Source: Iningainema tapete BLCC-T55 (GTDB taxonomy: Bacteria; Cyanobacteriota; Cyanobacteriia; Cyanobacteriales; Nostocaceae). Taken from it: DNA of 64,000 nucleotides. The translations under genes were made by a program, and so were the position numbers. This document shows positions 52,158 to 61,149 of the stretch, piece after piece; positions within the stretch are counted from its first letter, which is position 1; each line of letters begins with the position of its first letter. The notes under the pieces were generated by a model. The model made no database searches. It saw nothing but the letters and a program-made list of their open reading frames with translations, and was not told the origin of the DNA. The stretch is taken from assembly GCF_014698965.1 (NCBI RefSeq), contig NZ_JACXAE010000086.1, positions 124,001 through 188,000 of the forward strand, written 5' to 3'.

Positions 52158-54443
52158 ATGGCAATGCAAAATGACGGTGAGTCTGACATATCCAGGACAC
52201 TTTTACGGTGGCTGCACCACATCCCACCACCTGTGCGCTACGTGCTGGTGATTACAATCTACCTCATTGCCTGGGGGATACTAGATAAAGTATCAACTGC
52301 GTTTGAAACGACGCCGGAGATTCAAATTTGGTATCCACCGTCAGCACTAGATTTCGTCCTCTTGTTTGTGTTTGGTATCCGCTACACTTTAGGGCTGTGG
52401 CTTAACACGTTCGTACATCAATATATAGTAACTCAGCGCCACCTCAATTTGGTGACATTGCTAATCTTCAATCTTATTACAACGGCAGGCTACGCAGGAG
52501 CTAGCGCCCTGCTACTATTCAAGCTGCGCATCAACCCCCGCTTGCGTCAGTTGCGCGATGTAGTGTGGTTTAACATTGTTGCCGTATTTACCGTACCATT
52601 AATCGTCGCTGTGCTGCAAGTGGTAAACTTTGCTTGGAGTGGAATTATCCCTTGGTCTAAGATAGGCACGTATACACTGCATTACTGGGCGGGAGACGCT
52701 ACTGGCATCGCAATGCTAGCTCCAGTTTTGCTAATTTTGTTTCGTTTGCTGCCCCGCATTTGGTGGCAGAGTGAAGAGCAGCCTGTGCCGGAGGAAAATC
52801 TGCGCTTACCCACACGCCAAGAAATTCCGGAGTTGGTGGCAGAGGGCGTTGCACTGGGTATGGGGATTTGGGTTGGGTACGGTGTGCCGCGAAGTGAGCG
52901 TCTAGACTATACCTATTTCACTTTTTTACCACTGTTGTGGAGCGCTTTGCGGCACGGGTTTGAAAGAGCGGCGGTGACAGTTTTGTTAATCAACGTTTGT
53001 GTTGCATTCTTGGTGCGTACAGAATTAGGTTTCTCTCATTTTTTGGCTTTGCAGTTTGGCTTAATGGCGATTTCGCAAACCGGCTTGATTTTAGGTGCGA
53101 TCGCCACCTATCGTATGCAAGTAGAGAAATCGTTACGGGATTCTAACAAACAGTTGGCTTACAATGCTGCTCATGATAAACTAACAGGTTTACCTAATCG
53201 ATATTTGTTCATAGAACGTTTACACAGAGCTTTTGATTCAAGCAGAAGCGATTCTGTGTTCGCTGTACTCTTTCTTGACTTGGATCGGTTCAAAGTAATT
53301 AATGATAGCATGGGGCATTTAGTTGGCGATCAGTTACTAATTGCCATTGTAGGTAGACTGAAAGCTTGCTTGCGCCCAGTGGATACAATTGCGCGTTTTG
53401 GCGGAGACGAGTTTATCATCTTACTGGAAAATCTTTCGGATGTTAGCGACACAATAGGTATTGCCGAGCGGATACAGACAGAACTAAGGTTGCCCTTCAA
53501 TTTAAATGAACAAGAAGTATTTATTACAGTAAGTATCGGCATCGCCCTAAGTGCCACAGGTTATAGTCAGCCAGAAGACATGTTGCGTGATGCTGATATC
53601 GCCATGTACCGAGCCAAGAATCAAGCCCCAGCACGCTATGAAATTTTTAACACGAGGATGCATCAAAAAGCGGTAGTACGGTTGCAGATGGAAACAGATT
53701 TGCGCCGAGCGATTGAACGTCAAGAGTTTCTCATGTACTACCAGCCGATTGTGTCCTTAGAAACTGGTAGAATTATTGGGTTTGAGTCTCTGCTGCGGTG
53801 GCAGCATCCACAACGTGGTTTGGTTTCTCCAACTAAATTTATCCCCATAGCCGAAGAAACGGAACTAATTTGCTGTATTGATAAATGGGTAATGGGTGAG
53901 TCTATACGCCAAATGCAGCATTGGCAACAAATTCAGAGCGTACCCTTATCAATCAGTGTCAATGTTTGTCACAAACAGTTTATTCAACCGAATTTAGTCG
54001 AACAAATTAGCCAAATTATTCAAGAAACAAGCTTCGATGCAAACCATTTAAAGTTAGAAATTACTGAAAAAGTGATGATGGAGCAGTCTGCTACTACCAA
54101 GCTTACGCAACTAAAAGCCTTAGGTATTCGGTTAGCGATTGATGATTTTGGTACAGGCTACTCATCATTAAGTCGCCTGCACAGCTTTCCCATTGATGAG
54201 TTGAAAATTGATCGCTCTTTTGTGAGAAAGATAAATACTGAGCAAGGCAAACAAATTACCGAAACCATCATCACCCTGAGTCAAAAACTTCGTGTGGATG
54301 TGACAGCAGAAGGAATAGAAACAGCACAACAACTTGCACAAATAAGAAATTTGAAATGCCAATATGGGCAGGGATACTTTTTTTCTCCACCTTTGCCCAG
54401 TCAGTCGGCTGAGGCTTTAATTGTGGCAAATCCTCAGTGGTAA
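52158..54443 (+). CDS. MASE1-GGDEF-EAL cyclic-di-GMP turnover protein
   Basis: The 761-residue protein has an eight-helix MASE1 sensor (about 25-315), and a GGDEF domain with an intact RFGGDEF (415-419). An EAL domain follows, with signature GFESLLRW (ESL at 543-545) and the conserved DDFGTGYSSL, DELKIDRSFV and AEGIET. Both synthesis and breakdown of c-di-GMP look possible; the E of ESL is retained. It is divergent from the GT61 gene, so it could link a membrane signal to exopolysaccharide output, but that is inference. Confidence 0.92.
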   Translation: MAMQNDGESDISRTLLRWLHHIPPPVRYVLVITIYLIAWGILDKVSTAFETTPEIQIWYPPSALDFVLLFVFGIRYTLGLWLNTFVHQYIVTQRHLNLVTLLIFNLITTAGYAGASALLLFKLRINPRLRQLRDVVWFNIVAVFTVPLIVAVLQVVNFAWSGIIPWSKIGTYTLHYWAGDATGIAMLAPVLLILFRLLPRIWWQSEEQPVPEENLRLPTRQEIPELVAEGVALGMGIWVGYGVPRSERLDYTYFTFLPLLWSALRHGFERAAVTVLLINVCVAFLVRTELGFSHFLALQFGLMAISQTGLILGAIATYRMQVEKSLRDSNKQLAYNAAHDKLTGLPNRYLFIERLHRAFDSSRSDSVFAVLFLDLDRFKVINDSMGHLVGDQLLIAIVGRLKACLRPVDTIARFGGDEFIILLENLSDVSDTIGIAERIQTELRLPFNLNEQEVFITVSIGIALSATGYSQPEDMLRDADIAMYRAKNQAPARYEIFNTRMHQKAVVRLQMETDLRRAIERQEFLMYYQPIVSLETGRIIGFESLLRWQHPQRGLVSPTKFIPIAEETELICCIDKWVMGESIRQMQHWQQIQSVPLSISVNVCHKQFIQPNLVEQISQIIQETSFDANHLKLEITEKVMMEQSATTKLTQLKALGIRLAIDDFGTGYSSLSRLHSFPIDELKIDRSFVRKINTEQGKQITETIITLSQKLRVDVTAEGIETAQQLAQIRNLKCQYGQGYFFSPPLPSQSAEALIVANPQW

Positions 54444-54466
54444 ATGCATCAACAAGCTCCCCTCTA

Positions 54467-54499
54467 AGATACCCGACTTCTTTAAGAAGTCGGGTATCT
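54467..54499. repeat. 33-bp palindrome, ACCCGAC family
   Basis: It is identical to the reverse complement of the element at 39119-39151: arms AGATACCCGACTTCTT and AAGAAGTCGGGTATCT with a single central T. It lies between the convergent ends of the GGDEF-EAL gene and the DUF1634 gene. Confidence 0.85.
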
Positions 54500-54501
54500 T
54501 A

Positions 54502-55020
54502 CTAATAATAAGCGCCAGCGACAAGACTGTAAATGAGAGCAGTCAGTACAAACAAAGAGATAGCAGAGAAAATATATTCTCTTTGCTTGAGAAAAACCAA
54601 TAGGGAGATGACAACACGAACTATGGGAGTAGCAACTAACAGGAGTAATCCAAGTTGAATAATACCACTGTAACTTCCTGATAAAGCTGCTGTTACCACA
54701 CCTGTTGGAGAACATAACTTGGATGGTACTCCTTGGAAAAACCCATAGTCCACAGGTTCACTACCATGTCGAAGCAAATAGAGTATGCCTCCCACTAAAA
54801 CTACACTACTAGCAATCAAAACACCGTATTTAAGTAGATTGCTCAGCAACTGCTCAAATTGTTGTTCACTCAATGTTTTCAGATTACTATTAGCATCAGC
54901 CTCGTTATTTACGCGCCGTTGAGCTAACTGTTCAACATCACAATCTGGTTCTTCTTGCTGTAATAGTAGTCTACTTACTTGTGAAAACCACGGAAAACCA
55001 AAACTTAATTTTTCCATCAT
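54502..55020 (-). CDS. DUF1634 membrane protein
   Basis: In the 172-residue protein an acidic soluble N-terminal part (1-55) precedes three membrane segments typical of DUF1634: YGVLIASSVVLVGGILYLL, GIIQLGLLLLVATPIVRVVISLLVFL and FSAISLFVLTALIYSLV. DUF1634 genes commonly sit next to TauE/SafE permeases. Here the TauE gene ends 5 bp upstream, indicating a joint function. Confidence 0.85.
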   Translation of the reverse strand: MMEKLSFGFPWFSQVSRLLLQQEEPDCDVEQLAQRRVNNEADANSNLKTLSEQQFEQLLSNLLKYGVLIASSVVLVGGILYLLRHGSEPVDYGFFQGVPSKLCSPTGVVTAALSGSYSGIIQLGLLLLVATPIVRVVISLLVFLKQREYIFSAISLFVLTALIYSLVAGAYY

Positions 55021-55024
55021 TTTA

Positions 55025-55858
55025 TCATCCCCCTGATAAGCTGTTATAGACCATCTTCAGAGCCATTACCACTAGCACAAAACTGAAGATAATTCTGAGT
55101 ACTTGCGTCTTAGCACCTACAAGAATTTTTGCACCTAAAAAAGCTCCTGGCAATACTCCCAACATCACAGGCATTGATAAACCAGGATCGATATACCCCC
55201 GCGCTAGGTATACTCCTGCTGACGCTGCGGCTGTTACACCAATCATAAAATTGCTAGTGGTAGTAGAAACTTTGAAAGGGATACGCATAACTTGATCCAT
55301 TGCTAATACTTTAAACGCTCCCGAACCAATACCTAGCAATCCAGATATTACTCCAGCTAATAACATCACGCAAAATCCCAAAGGAAGAGAATGAACTTGG
55401 TAAGAAATCACTCCATCAGGGGTTGGATAAGTGCTATCAAGTTTTAGATAAGTTGATAGCACATCAGGTGATTCATTTTCAGGATTTTCGAGTTTGGGTT
55501 GTTGTGAAAGGTATGCTGAATAAAGTAGGACAACTGCAAGGACGATAGTTAAGGCTTGAACTGAAATAAAAGTAGCAATTAAAGCGCCAATTAATGCTCC
55601 TATTGTTGTCGCTACTTCTAAAAACATTCCCAAGCGTAAATTAGTATAGCCTTTTTTTATATATGTAGATGCCGCGCCTAAGGAAGTAGCAATTACCGAC
55701 ACTAAAGAAGCACCAACGGCGTAGCGAATATCAACTCCAAATACTGAGGTTAACAAAGGGACAATTACTACCCCACCGCCTAAACCAGTCAACGCTCCTA
55801 CTAAGCCTGCGGTAAACGAGCCAATCCACACTAGTAAAGAAAATTCTAAGATACTCAA
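55025..55858 (-). CDS. TauE/SafE-family anion exporter
   Basis: The 277-residue permease has about eight membrane helices and the two TauE repeats FTAGLVGALTGLGGGVVIVPLLTSVFGV and LLAGVISGLLGIGSGAFKVLAMDQVM. Members export sulfite, sulfoacetate or similar organic anions; the actual substrate is not deducible. It is followed by DUF1634 with a 4-bp gap and belongs to a run of four leftward transport genes. Confidence 0.9.
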   Translation of the reverse strand: MSILEFSLLVWIGSFTAGLVGALTGLGGGVVIVPLLTSVFGVDIRYAVGASLVSVIATSLGAASTYIKKGYTNLRLGMFLEVATTIGALIGALIATFISVQALTIVLAVVLLYSAYLSQQPKLENPENESPDVLSTYLKLDSTYPTPDGVISYQVHSLPLGFCVMLLAGVISGLLGIGSGAFKVLAMDQVMRIPFKVSTTTSNFMIGVTAAASAGVYLARGYIDPGLSMPVMLGVLPGAFLGAKILVGAKTQVLRIIFSFVLVVMALKMVYNSLSGG

Positions 55859-55945
55859 ACTTTTATTCCTCTTTTTATTTATGTATATAAAAATAATTCG
55901 CTAAAATTTGTATGTTTTAATACTATTATTACCGTTATATTTTGC

Positions 55946-55975
55946 TGTAGAGACGCGATATATCGCGTCTTTACA
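55946..55975. repeat. GTAGAGACG-family palindrome, CGATATATCG variant
   Basis: TGTAGAGACGCGATA (55946-55960) is followed by TATCGCGTCTTTACA, its inverse with one mismatch. It lies between the TauE start and the CadD-like stop. Confidence 0.8.
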
Positions 55976-55986
55976 AGCGTCAATGG

Positions 55987-56640
55987 TTACAAAAAAGGCA
56001 ATTCGTCATTAACTAAAGAAATTAACGTCAATGTACCACTCTCAACCACAATCAAAGCACCTAATCCCATTAAAACAAAAGGTACGAGGTTATTACCGTG
56101 GCTAATCATAATTTCCGCAATTGCTCTTTGATGAGTTAATTTATATGCAACGAAGCACAAAACTCCCACGAGTGTAAAGAATACCCCTAAAATTACTACC
56201 AGGCTCTCCCAGGTACTACTAGCAAACAACGGAACGTAAATACTAATGTTGTCACTACCATTAGCAAAAGTAACCACTGCTACACTGTAAGTCTGTATAT
56301 TGAGAAATTTGGCGAGTAACGAGTTTTGAGATGGTTGTGTATCTTCCTCTACTTGCTGGGTATCATCTTCACGATTCAACAAGCACTTGATCCCAATCGC
56401 GATTGGCACTAAACCCAATAGTCCAATCCAAGGTCGTGGTAAAATAAAACCTCCAAAGAAACCGGGAAGACTAGCAATGACTAATGCTGTAAATCCCAAG
56501 TACTGCCCTACTATTATATGCCAACGACGAAATGCCGCATTCACTTGAGAGAAAAATAACGTCAGGATCACAATATCATCAATATTGGTTGCACTAAAAG
56601 CAACTATCCCTGAAGCAATTGTCGTCACTAATCCACTCAT
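55987..56640 (-). CDS. CadD-family cadmium resistance/transport protein
   Basis: The 217-residue membrane protein has the CadD signature VAFSATNIDDIVILTLFFSQVN and VVTFANGSDNISIYVPLFA, with acidic-Asn motifs in two homologous halves of a LysE-like fold. It probably exports divalent metal ions or other cations. It ends 2 bp after the start of the APC gene's stop region, so both are in one transcript. Confidence 0.85.
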   Translation of the reverse strand: MSGLVTTIASGIVAFSATNIDDIVILTLFFSQVNAAFRRWHIIVGQYLGFTALVIASLPGFFGGFILPRPWIGLLGLVPIAIGIKCLLNREDDTQQVEEDTQPSQNSLLAKFLNIQTYSVAVVTFANGSDNISIYVPLFASSTWESLVVILGVFFTLVGVLCFVAYKLTHQRAIAEIMISHGNNLVPFVLMGLGALIVVESGTLTLISLVNDELPFL

Positions 56641-56642
56641 GT

Positions 56643-58091
56643 CTATAACTTTTCCTCACTGAATCGAGCGTGAATCTCTTCAACTCCCTGCCGCATTTGG
56701 TGCATCACTCTTGGAGAACGCCGTTGCATCATAAACCAGCCACAGGTGACAACTAGATACCCTAAAAATAGGTAGGGAAATACATTATAAGGAGCTTCAG
56801 GTACAGGGAACATACTACTACCAGGAATACCGACGCTACCAACAATCGGAATCATCATAAATGCGATCGCCACAACTGAAAACACCACATCCACTCTACG
56901 CATTTGTCTGATTCTATATAGATATAGAGGTGCGGCAATGGAAATCAAGATGTACATAGTTAAAAAGCCGTAGCTACAAATTGCCCCCAAATAACCCATA
57001 CTCTCATACAGTTTGATGTGAAACATCGACATCACTGCTGGGATGAGAAAGATAATGAGCGAACACATTGTCACGGCAATGTGGGGTGTTTTATTTGCAG
57101 AGTGTGCTTTGCCCAACTTGGAGTGAAACAACCCGTGCTGCGCCATCGTAAAGAACACTCTCGCAGCCGGATTAATACAGCCCAACACACAAGCAAAGAA
57201 ACTCAATAGCGCACACAAAGCAATGGCTTCACCTAAGAAACCCATTCCCACCTGTTGTGACAAGAAACTCAACGGTTCCTCAGTTTTAGTAATCGACACT
57301 CCCGTACCCGCGAAACCCAGCATCTCTACATATGTGGTGCTAACAAAGAAAATCCCCGCGAGAATCGCACTACCCATCACAGCTAGGGGGATCGTTTTTA
57401 AAGGGTGTTTTGCTTCATCACCTAAAGAAGTGGCACTTTCAAACCCAGAGAAGCCAAACATCACCAATACCAATCCTGTGGCGATATTCCCTAAGTTGAC
57501 ACCTTGCAAACTAAGTTGAGACATATCTAAGGCAAAACCTTTATGCGCCCAAATAATCCCGCACAAAATTGCAATCAGCATCAACGAGATGCCTTCCATC
57601 CACAGCATTGCCACAGCACTAAGCTGAATATCTTTATATGCTGCATACCAGGAAATTCCCGCACCGATCGCCAATAGTGTAATACTATCCGGATGTATTC
57701 CCATATGACCTAGCATCATCCCACTGAAGTTGGCGAAACCGCACAGTACTGACATACCTGTGAATAAATAAGCCAGCACTAAACTCCAACCACCGATAAC
57801 ACCTGCCACCGGACCTAAACCCTTAACAATGTAGGAGTACAATGAACCCGGAGAAGCTGAGCGACTGGCAAACTGATTAATATTGATGCTCACAAAAACC
57901 AATCCTATTCCTCCAATGAGAAACGATAGCCAAGTACCGTTACCAGACAGAGCAACGATTAAACCAATGTTCGATGCTGGTATGGTTGTCGGTGCGATTA
58001 CGGCAAACGATTGCGCTAGAACTTCTGCGAACGAAAGACACTCAGGCTTCAAACCGTGAACACTTTGATGCGATTCTACTTTCTTTTTCAT
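56643..58091 (-). CDS. APC-superfamily amino acid permease
   Basis: The 482-residue protein has about 12-14 membrane helices. Early motifs AVIAPTTIPASNIGLIVALSGNGTWLSFLIGGIGLV and the APC loop GFSGFESATSLGDEAKHPLKTIPLAV are characteristic. The substrate is an amino acid or amine; which one cannot be read off. It is first in the leftward run with CadD, TauE and DUF1634. The gap to CadD is 2 bp. Confidence 0.9.
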   Translation of the reverse strand: MKKKVESHQSVHGLKPECLSFAEVLAQSFAVIAPTTIPASNIGLIVALSGNGTWLSFLIGGIGLVFVSININQFASRSASPGSLYSYIVKGLGPVAGVIGGWSLVLAYLFTGMSVLCGFANFSGMMLGHMGIHPDSITLLAIGAGISWYAAYKDIQLSAVAMLWMEGISLMLIAILCGIIWAHKGFALDMSQLSLQGVNLGNIATGLVLVMFGFSGFESATSLGDEAKHPLKTIPLAVMGSAILAGIFFVSTTYVEMLGFAGTGVSITKTEEPLSFLSQQVGMGFLGEAIALCALLSFFACVLGCINPAARVFFTMAQHGLFHSKLGKAHSANKTPHIAVTMCSLIIFLIPAVMSMFHIKLYESMGYLGAICSYGFLTMYILISIAAPLYLYRIRQMRRVDVVFSVVAIAFMMIPIVGSVGIPGSSMFPVPEAPYNVFPYLFLGYLVVTCGWFMMQRRSPRVMHQMRQGVEEIHARFSEEKL

Positions 58092-58742
58092 TTGGCAGTT
58101 TGTGAAGTGCGAGATGACCCTTATGTTATTAAATGTGTGGATAATTATTAACTGAATTTTGAGTTTAATTTTTTCTGTTTTAACTGTTCTATTTTGCTTT
58201 CATCGTGGTAAACATTTCTAAATTGTTGGGACTTTTGACTGTTAACAGTAAATATTTATCTATTTTTTAGCAGCGCTCCAGTCAAATTTGTTTGGTGAAG
58301 ACAGATTCATAGTAACTCATGTATCTTCCATAATCAAGTATTAGTATCAAGTTTTTCTTAATCCTTTCTTAATAACTTTATTTTCCCCTAAACTCATCGG
58401 AATAATGGGTATTAAAAGTTGAAAAATATCAAGAATTGATAACTTAAAAAAAAGTTAAAAACAATACCCGAAAAGCAGAGCGGAAATATCAAGATTAAAA
58501 GCTAATTACTGCTAAAACCGTTATGCTACCTTGATTATGAGGATATACAGCCATTAAGTAAAGTGTTTGGAAAATAAAATTTGTGAGAGAAATTGCATAA
58601 CAGCACCAGAGGTGTTATGGTAAATATTGCTTCTCAATACAAAGGGATAGTTAATAGAAACTCAGCTTTAACACTAGATACATTGTTGACAACTTTGTTA
58701 AATAGTCATAAGCTGCATTTTGTCAAATTGGAGACAGATAAA
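58092..58742. other. 650-bp AT-rich divergent regulatory region
   Basis: The space lies between the leftward APC gene and the rightward secreted-protein gene. It has a possible pair of PyTTAAPyPy repeats at 58357-58375. A frame open from 58593 joins the downstream gene, but it lacks coding character before 58743. Nothing else is recognised. Confidence 0.5.
58357..58375. promoter_or_regulatory. Possible Pho-box-like direct repeat
   Basis: CTTAATCC (58357-58364) and CTTAATAA (58368-58375) are 8-bp units with 3-bp spacing, the period of the cyanobacterial SphR/PhoB box. The second unit is imperfect and no third is clear. Confidence 0.25.
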
Positions 58743-59393
58743 ATGAAAGCTTGCAAATATATTTCCATAGTGGTGCTGTTGCTGGTAAATTTAGTATTTG
58801 CCCAACCTTCATTAGCAGACGCACCAAAGTTTAGTAAAAATCCTGATTACAAAGCGTTGACTAAAGAACTAGTTTCTTTGCAAAAAGTCAAAGATAGCCA
58901 AAGTGAAATTGAAGGTTATACGCCAGAGCAAATCGAACAGAGAATAAGTGAATTAGAATTTCAAAAATATGCTTTCGAGTCAGGTATATACTGGGGACAA
59001 TGCACCAATCAGACAGGTAAAACTTTAGCGGTTTATGGTCCAGAACCAGATTTAGACGATGATGATTACTCTAACGGTGCCACACTCTATTTTTTAGCTA
59101 ATGGTAAGACGACAAAAAATCAATGGGATTGTAAAGGAGTATACCTGCCCACTGATGTGACGATCGCTTTAAACTCCAACGGACAAAATCAAGAATTGAC
59201 TGGTGGTGTTGTCATCAAAGTTCTGAACGGAACAAAATTAGTCCTCAAAACAAATCCAGATACGGGCGCAATAGAATTTAATAGCGCCGGAACTAAAGTC
59301 CTCAAACCCGGTGAAGTTAAATGGTTTATTCCTAATGTGTCGCAGGATGTTGTTGATGCAAGAGTAACCAATGCGCCAACCAACAAGGCATAA
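58743..59393 (+). CDS. Secreted protein of unknown function
   Basis: The 216-residue protein has a signal peptide (ISIVVLLLVNLVFAQPSLADAPKF, cleavage after LADA) and ribosome binding site GGAG (58730-58733). The mature part is acidic: KDSQSEIEGYTPEQIEQRISELEF, one WGQC and one WDC cysteine, and EPDLDDDDYSNGATLYF. The C-terminal beta-rich part ends in NAPTNKA. No family recognised; likely periplasmic or extracellular. A textbook terminator follows. Confidence 0.7.
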   Translation: MKACKYISIVVLLLVNLVFAQPSLADAPKFSKNPDYKALTKELVSLQKVKDSQSEIEGYTPEQIEQRISELEFQKYAFESGIYWGQCTNQTGKTLAVYGPEPDLDDDDYSNGATLYFLANGKTTKNQWDCKGVYLPTDVTIALNSNGQNQELTGGVVIKVLNGTKLVLKTNPDTGAIEFNSAGTKVLKPGEVKWFIPNVSQDVVDARVTNAPTNKA

Positions 59394-59419
59394 ATTTTAG
59401 CTTTCATATTTACCCCCAA

Positions 59420-59446
59420 CCCCCTTAATAAGGGGGCTTATTTTTA
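59420..59446 (+). terminator. Rho-independent terminator
   Basis: CCCCCTT (59420-59426), loop AAT, AAGGGGG (59430-59436), then CTTATTTTTA. A G/C-rich stem with T-run is 26 bp after the stop at 59393. The stem is also a member of the CCCCCTTAATAAGGGGG repeat family. Confidence 0.8.
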
Positions 59447-59511
59447 CTTGTAGTCATACCATTTCTCCACAAGCTGACTATAAACGCTCCCTTCTTGCCC
59501 ACCCCCCCAAG

Positions 59512-59532
59512 CCCCCCCTTAATAAGGGGGGT
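59512..59532. repeat. G/C-rich palindrome of the CCCCCTTAATAAGGGGG family
   Basis: CCCCCCCTT, AAT, AAGGGGGGG forms a 9-bp stem. Preceded by ACCCCCCCAAG. Relatives lie at 59420, 40474 and within cbiD at about 62340. There is no T-run, so it is probably not a terminator. Confidence 0.7.
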
Positions 59533-59695
59533 AAAGATGTGTGGCAACTATAAGAAAAATTGTTATAATTGCCTCTTCTGTTGAACTACTTAGTACAGAG
59601 CTTAAAACTTTCTTACAGAAACAAGGGTATAGTTAATATTTGCTTAAGAATTAAAGAGCAAATCTTGCACTAAAATTCTTATACAAAACAGAAAG

Positions 59696-61141
59696 ATGGA
59701 TTTTCTCTCAAACACAGTGGCACTATCGCGGATGCAGTTTGCACTCACCGCAATATTCCATATACTTTGGCCCGTTCTCACCACGGGTATGGGAATATAT
59801 TTAGTTATTGTCGAGGGAGTGTGGCTGAAAACTCGCAATCAAGATTACTATCTTCATGCCCGCTTTTGGTCTAAATTCTACGTGTTAAATTTTGGGATTG
59901 GTGTAGCAACAGGTATCCCAATGGAGTTTCAATTTGGCACAAATTGGGCACCTTTTTCGGAAGCTGTAGGCAACTTTTTTGGTAGCGTCATTGGTTTTGA
60001 AGCTTCTTGGGCGTTTATGCTCGAAGCTGCTTTCTTGGGAATTATGTTGTTTGGCTGGGAGAGAGTGAATCCAGCCATTCACTATATGTCCACAATCTTG
60101 GTGGCTGTAGGTGCAAACCTATCAACCCTGTGGATTTTGACAGCAAATTCCTGGATGCAAACCCCCGCAGGAGGGGAATTAGTCAATGGCAAATTTGTTG
60201 TTCACGATTACTTTCAAGCCATCCTCAACCCTTTCATGGCAAACAGTGTTCTCCACATGTTTTTCGCTACATTGGAAACATCTTTATTTGTGATTGGTGG
60301 AATTAGTGCTTGGTACATCCTCAATAACCGCCATCCAGCTTTCTTTGCTAAATCATTAAAGATTGTTTTAGCAGCAGCGATCGCAGTTGCACCCCTACAA
60401 ATATATATTGGTCACTTAAGCGGTGAACAAGTATATCACTATCAACCTTCAAAACTAGCCGCAATGGAAGCGCAATGGGAATCCACACCTGCAGGGCAAC
60501 CAGCAGATTGGAGTTTACTTGCATTACCCAACGAAAAAGCGCAGAAAAACGACTGGGAAATCACGATCCCCAATGCATTAGGTTATATTCTCGAATTCAA
60601 AAAGAACCTCTCAGAACCAGTACACGGATTAAAAGAGTGGAAACCAGAAGATCGTCCTCGGTTAGTAGGTTTAATTTACTACGCTTTCCGGATTATGATT
60701 GGGATAGGCTTCTTCTTTGCCGGGTTGATGCTCCTCAGCGTACTTCAATGGTTACGCGGTAAGCTCAGAGAAGAAAACATTAGCCAACAACGCTTGTTAA
60801 TGCTTGGTTGGATCTTTGCCGCACCGCTAGGATACATAGCAGTAGAATCAGGCTGGATAGTGCGTTGTGTCGGAAGGCAACCTTGGGTATTGTATGGACA
60901 GATTCGCACAGTTGATGGAGCATCTCACATCCCTGCCAGCAATGTATTAGTTTCACTCACAAGTTTTGCCGTAGTTTACACACTTTTATTCATTGCTGCA
61001 TTATACTTTGGTAGCAGAATTATCCGTAAAGGACCAAATCTCAACTTACCCATTCCAGGTGTTGAACCAAGTCAACCAGCAGTAGACACCACTCCTGGAC
61101 AGTTTATTCCAGATGAACGTCCAGTAGAAGCTCAACAATAG
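59696..61141 (+). CDS. cydA: Cytochrome bd quinol oxidase subunit I
   Basis: The 481-residue protein has nine or so helices. The heme-ligand histidine is H22 in FALTAIFHILWPVLTTGM, and the quinol-loop and heme motifs include GFEASWAFMLEAAFLG, FMANSVLHMFFATLETS, and the diagnostic GRQPWVLYG. The Q-loop is short, as in cyanide-insensitive (Cio-type) oxidases. With CydB it reduces O2 to water from plastoquinol without pumping. cydB begins 8 bp later. Confidence 0.95.
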   Translation: MDFLSNTVALSRMQFALTAIFHILWPVLTTGMGIYLVIVEGVWLKTRNQDYYLHARFWSKFYVLNFGIGVATGIPMEFQFGTNWAPFSEAVGNFFGSVIGFEASWAFMLEAAFLGIMLFGWERVNPAIHYMSTILVAVGANLSTLWILTANSWMQTPAGGELVNGKFVVHDYFQAILNPFMANSVLHMFFATLETSLFVIGGISAWYILNNRHPAFFAKSLKIVLAAAIAVAPLQIYIGHLSGEQVYHYQPSKLAAMEAQWESTPAGQPADWSLLALPNEKAQKNDWEITIPNALGYILEFKKNLSEPVHGLKEWKPEDRPRLVGLIYYAFRIMIGIGFFFAGLMLLSVLQWLRGKLREENISQQRLLMLGWIFAAPLGYIAVESGWIVRCVGRQPWVLYGQIRTVDGASHIPASNVLVSLTSFAVVYTLLFIAALYFGSRIIRKGPNLNLPIPGVEPSQPAVDTTPGQFIPDERPVEAQQ

Positions 61142-61149
61142 GAGACTGT

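Noticed and set aside
58593-58742. Fifty-codon upstream extension of the secreted-protein gene
   Set aside because: The signal peptide and a good GGAG site support the ATG at 58743.
59512-59532. Second terminator downstream of 59393
   Set aside because: Strong stem but no T-run, and a better terminator lies at 59420; treated as a repeat.
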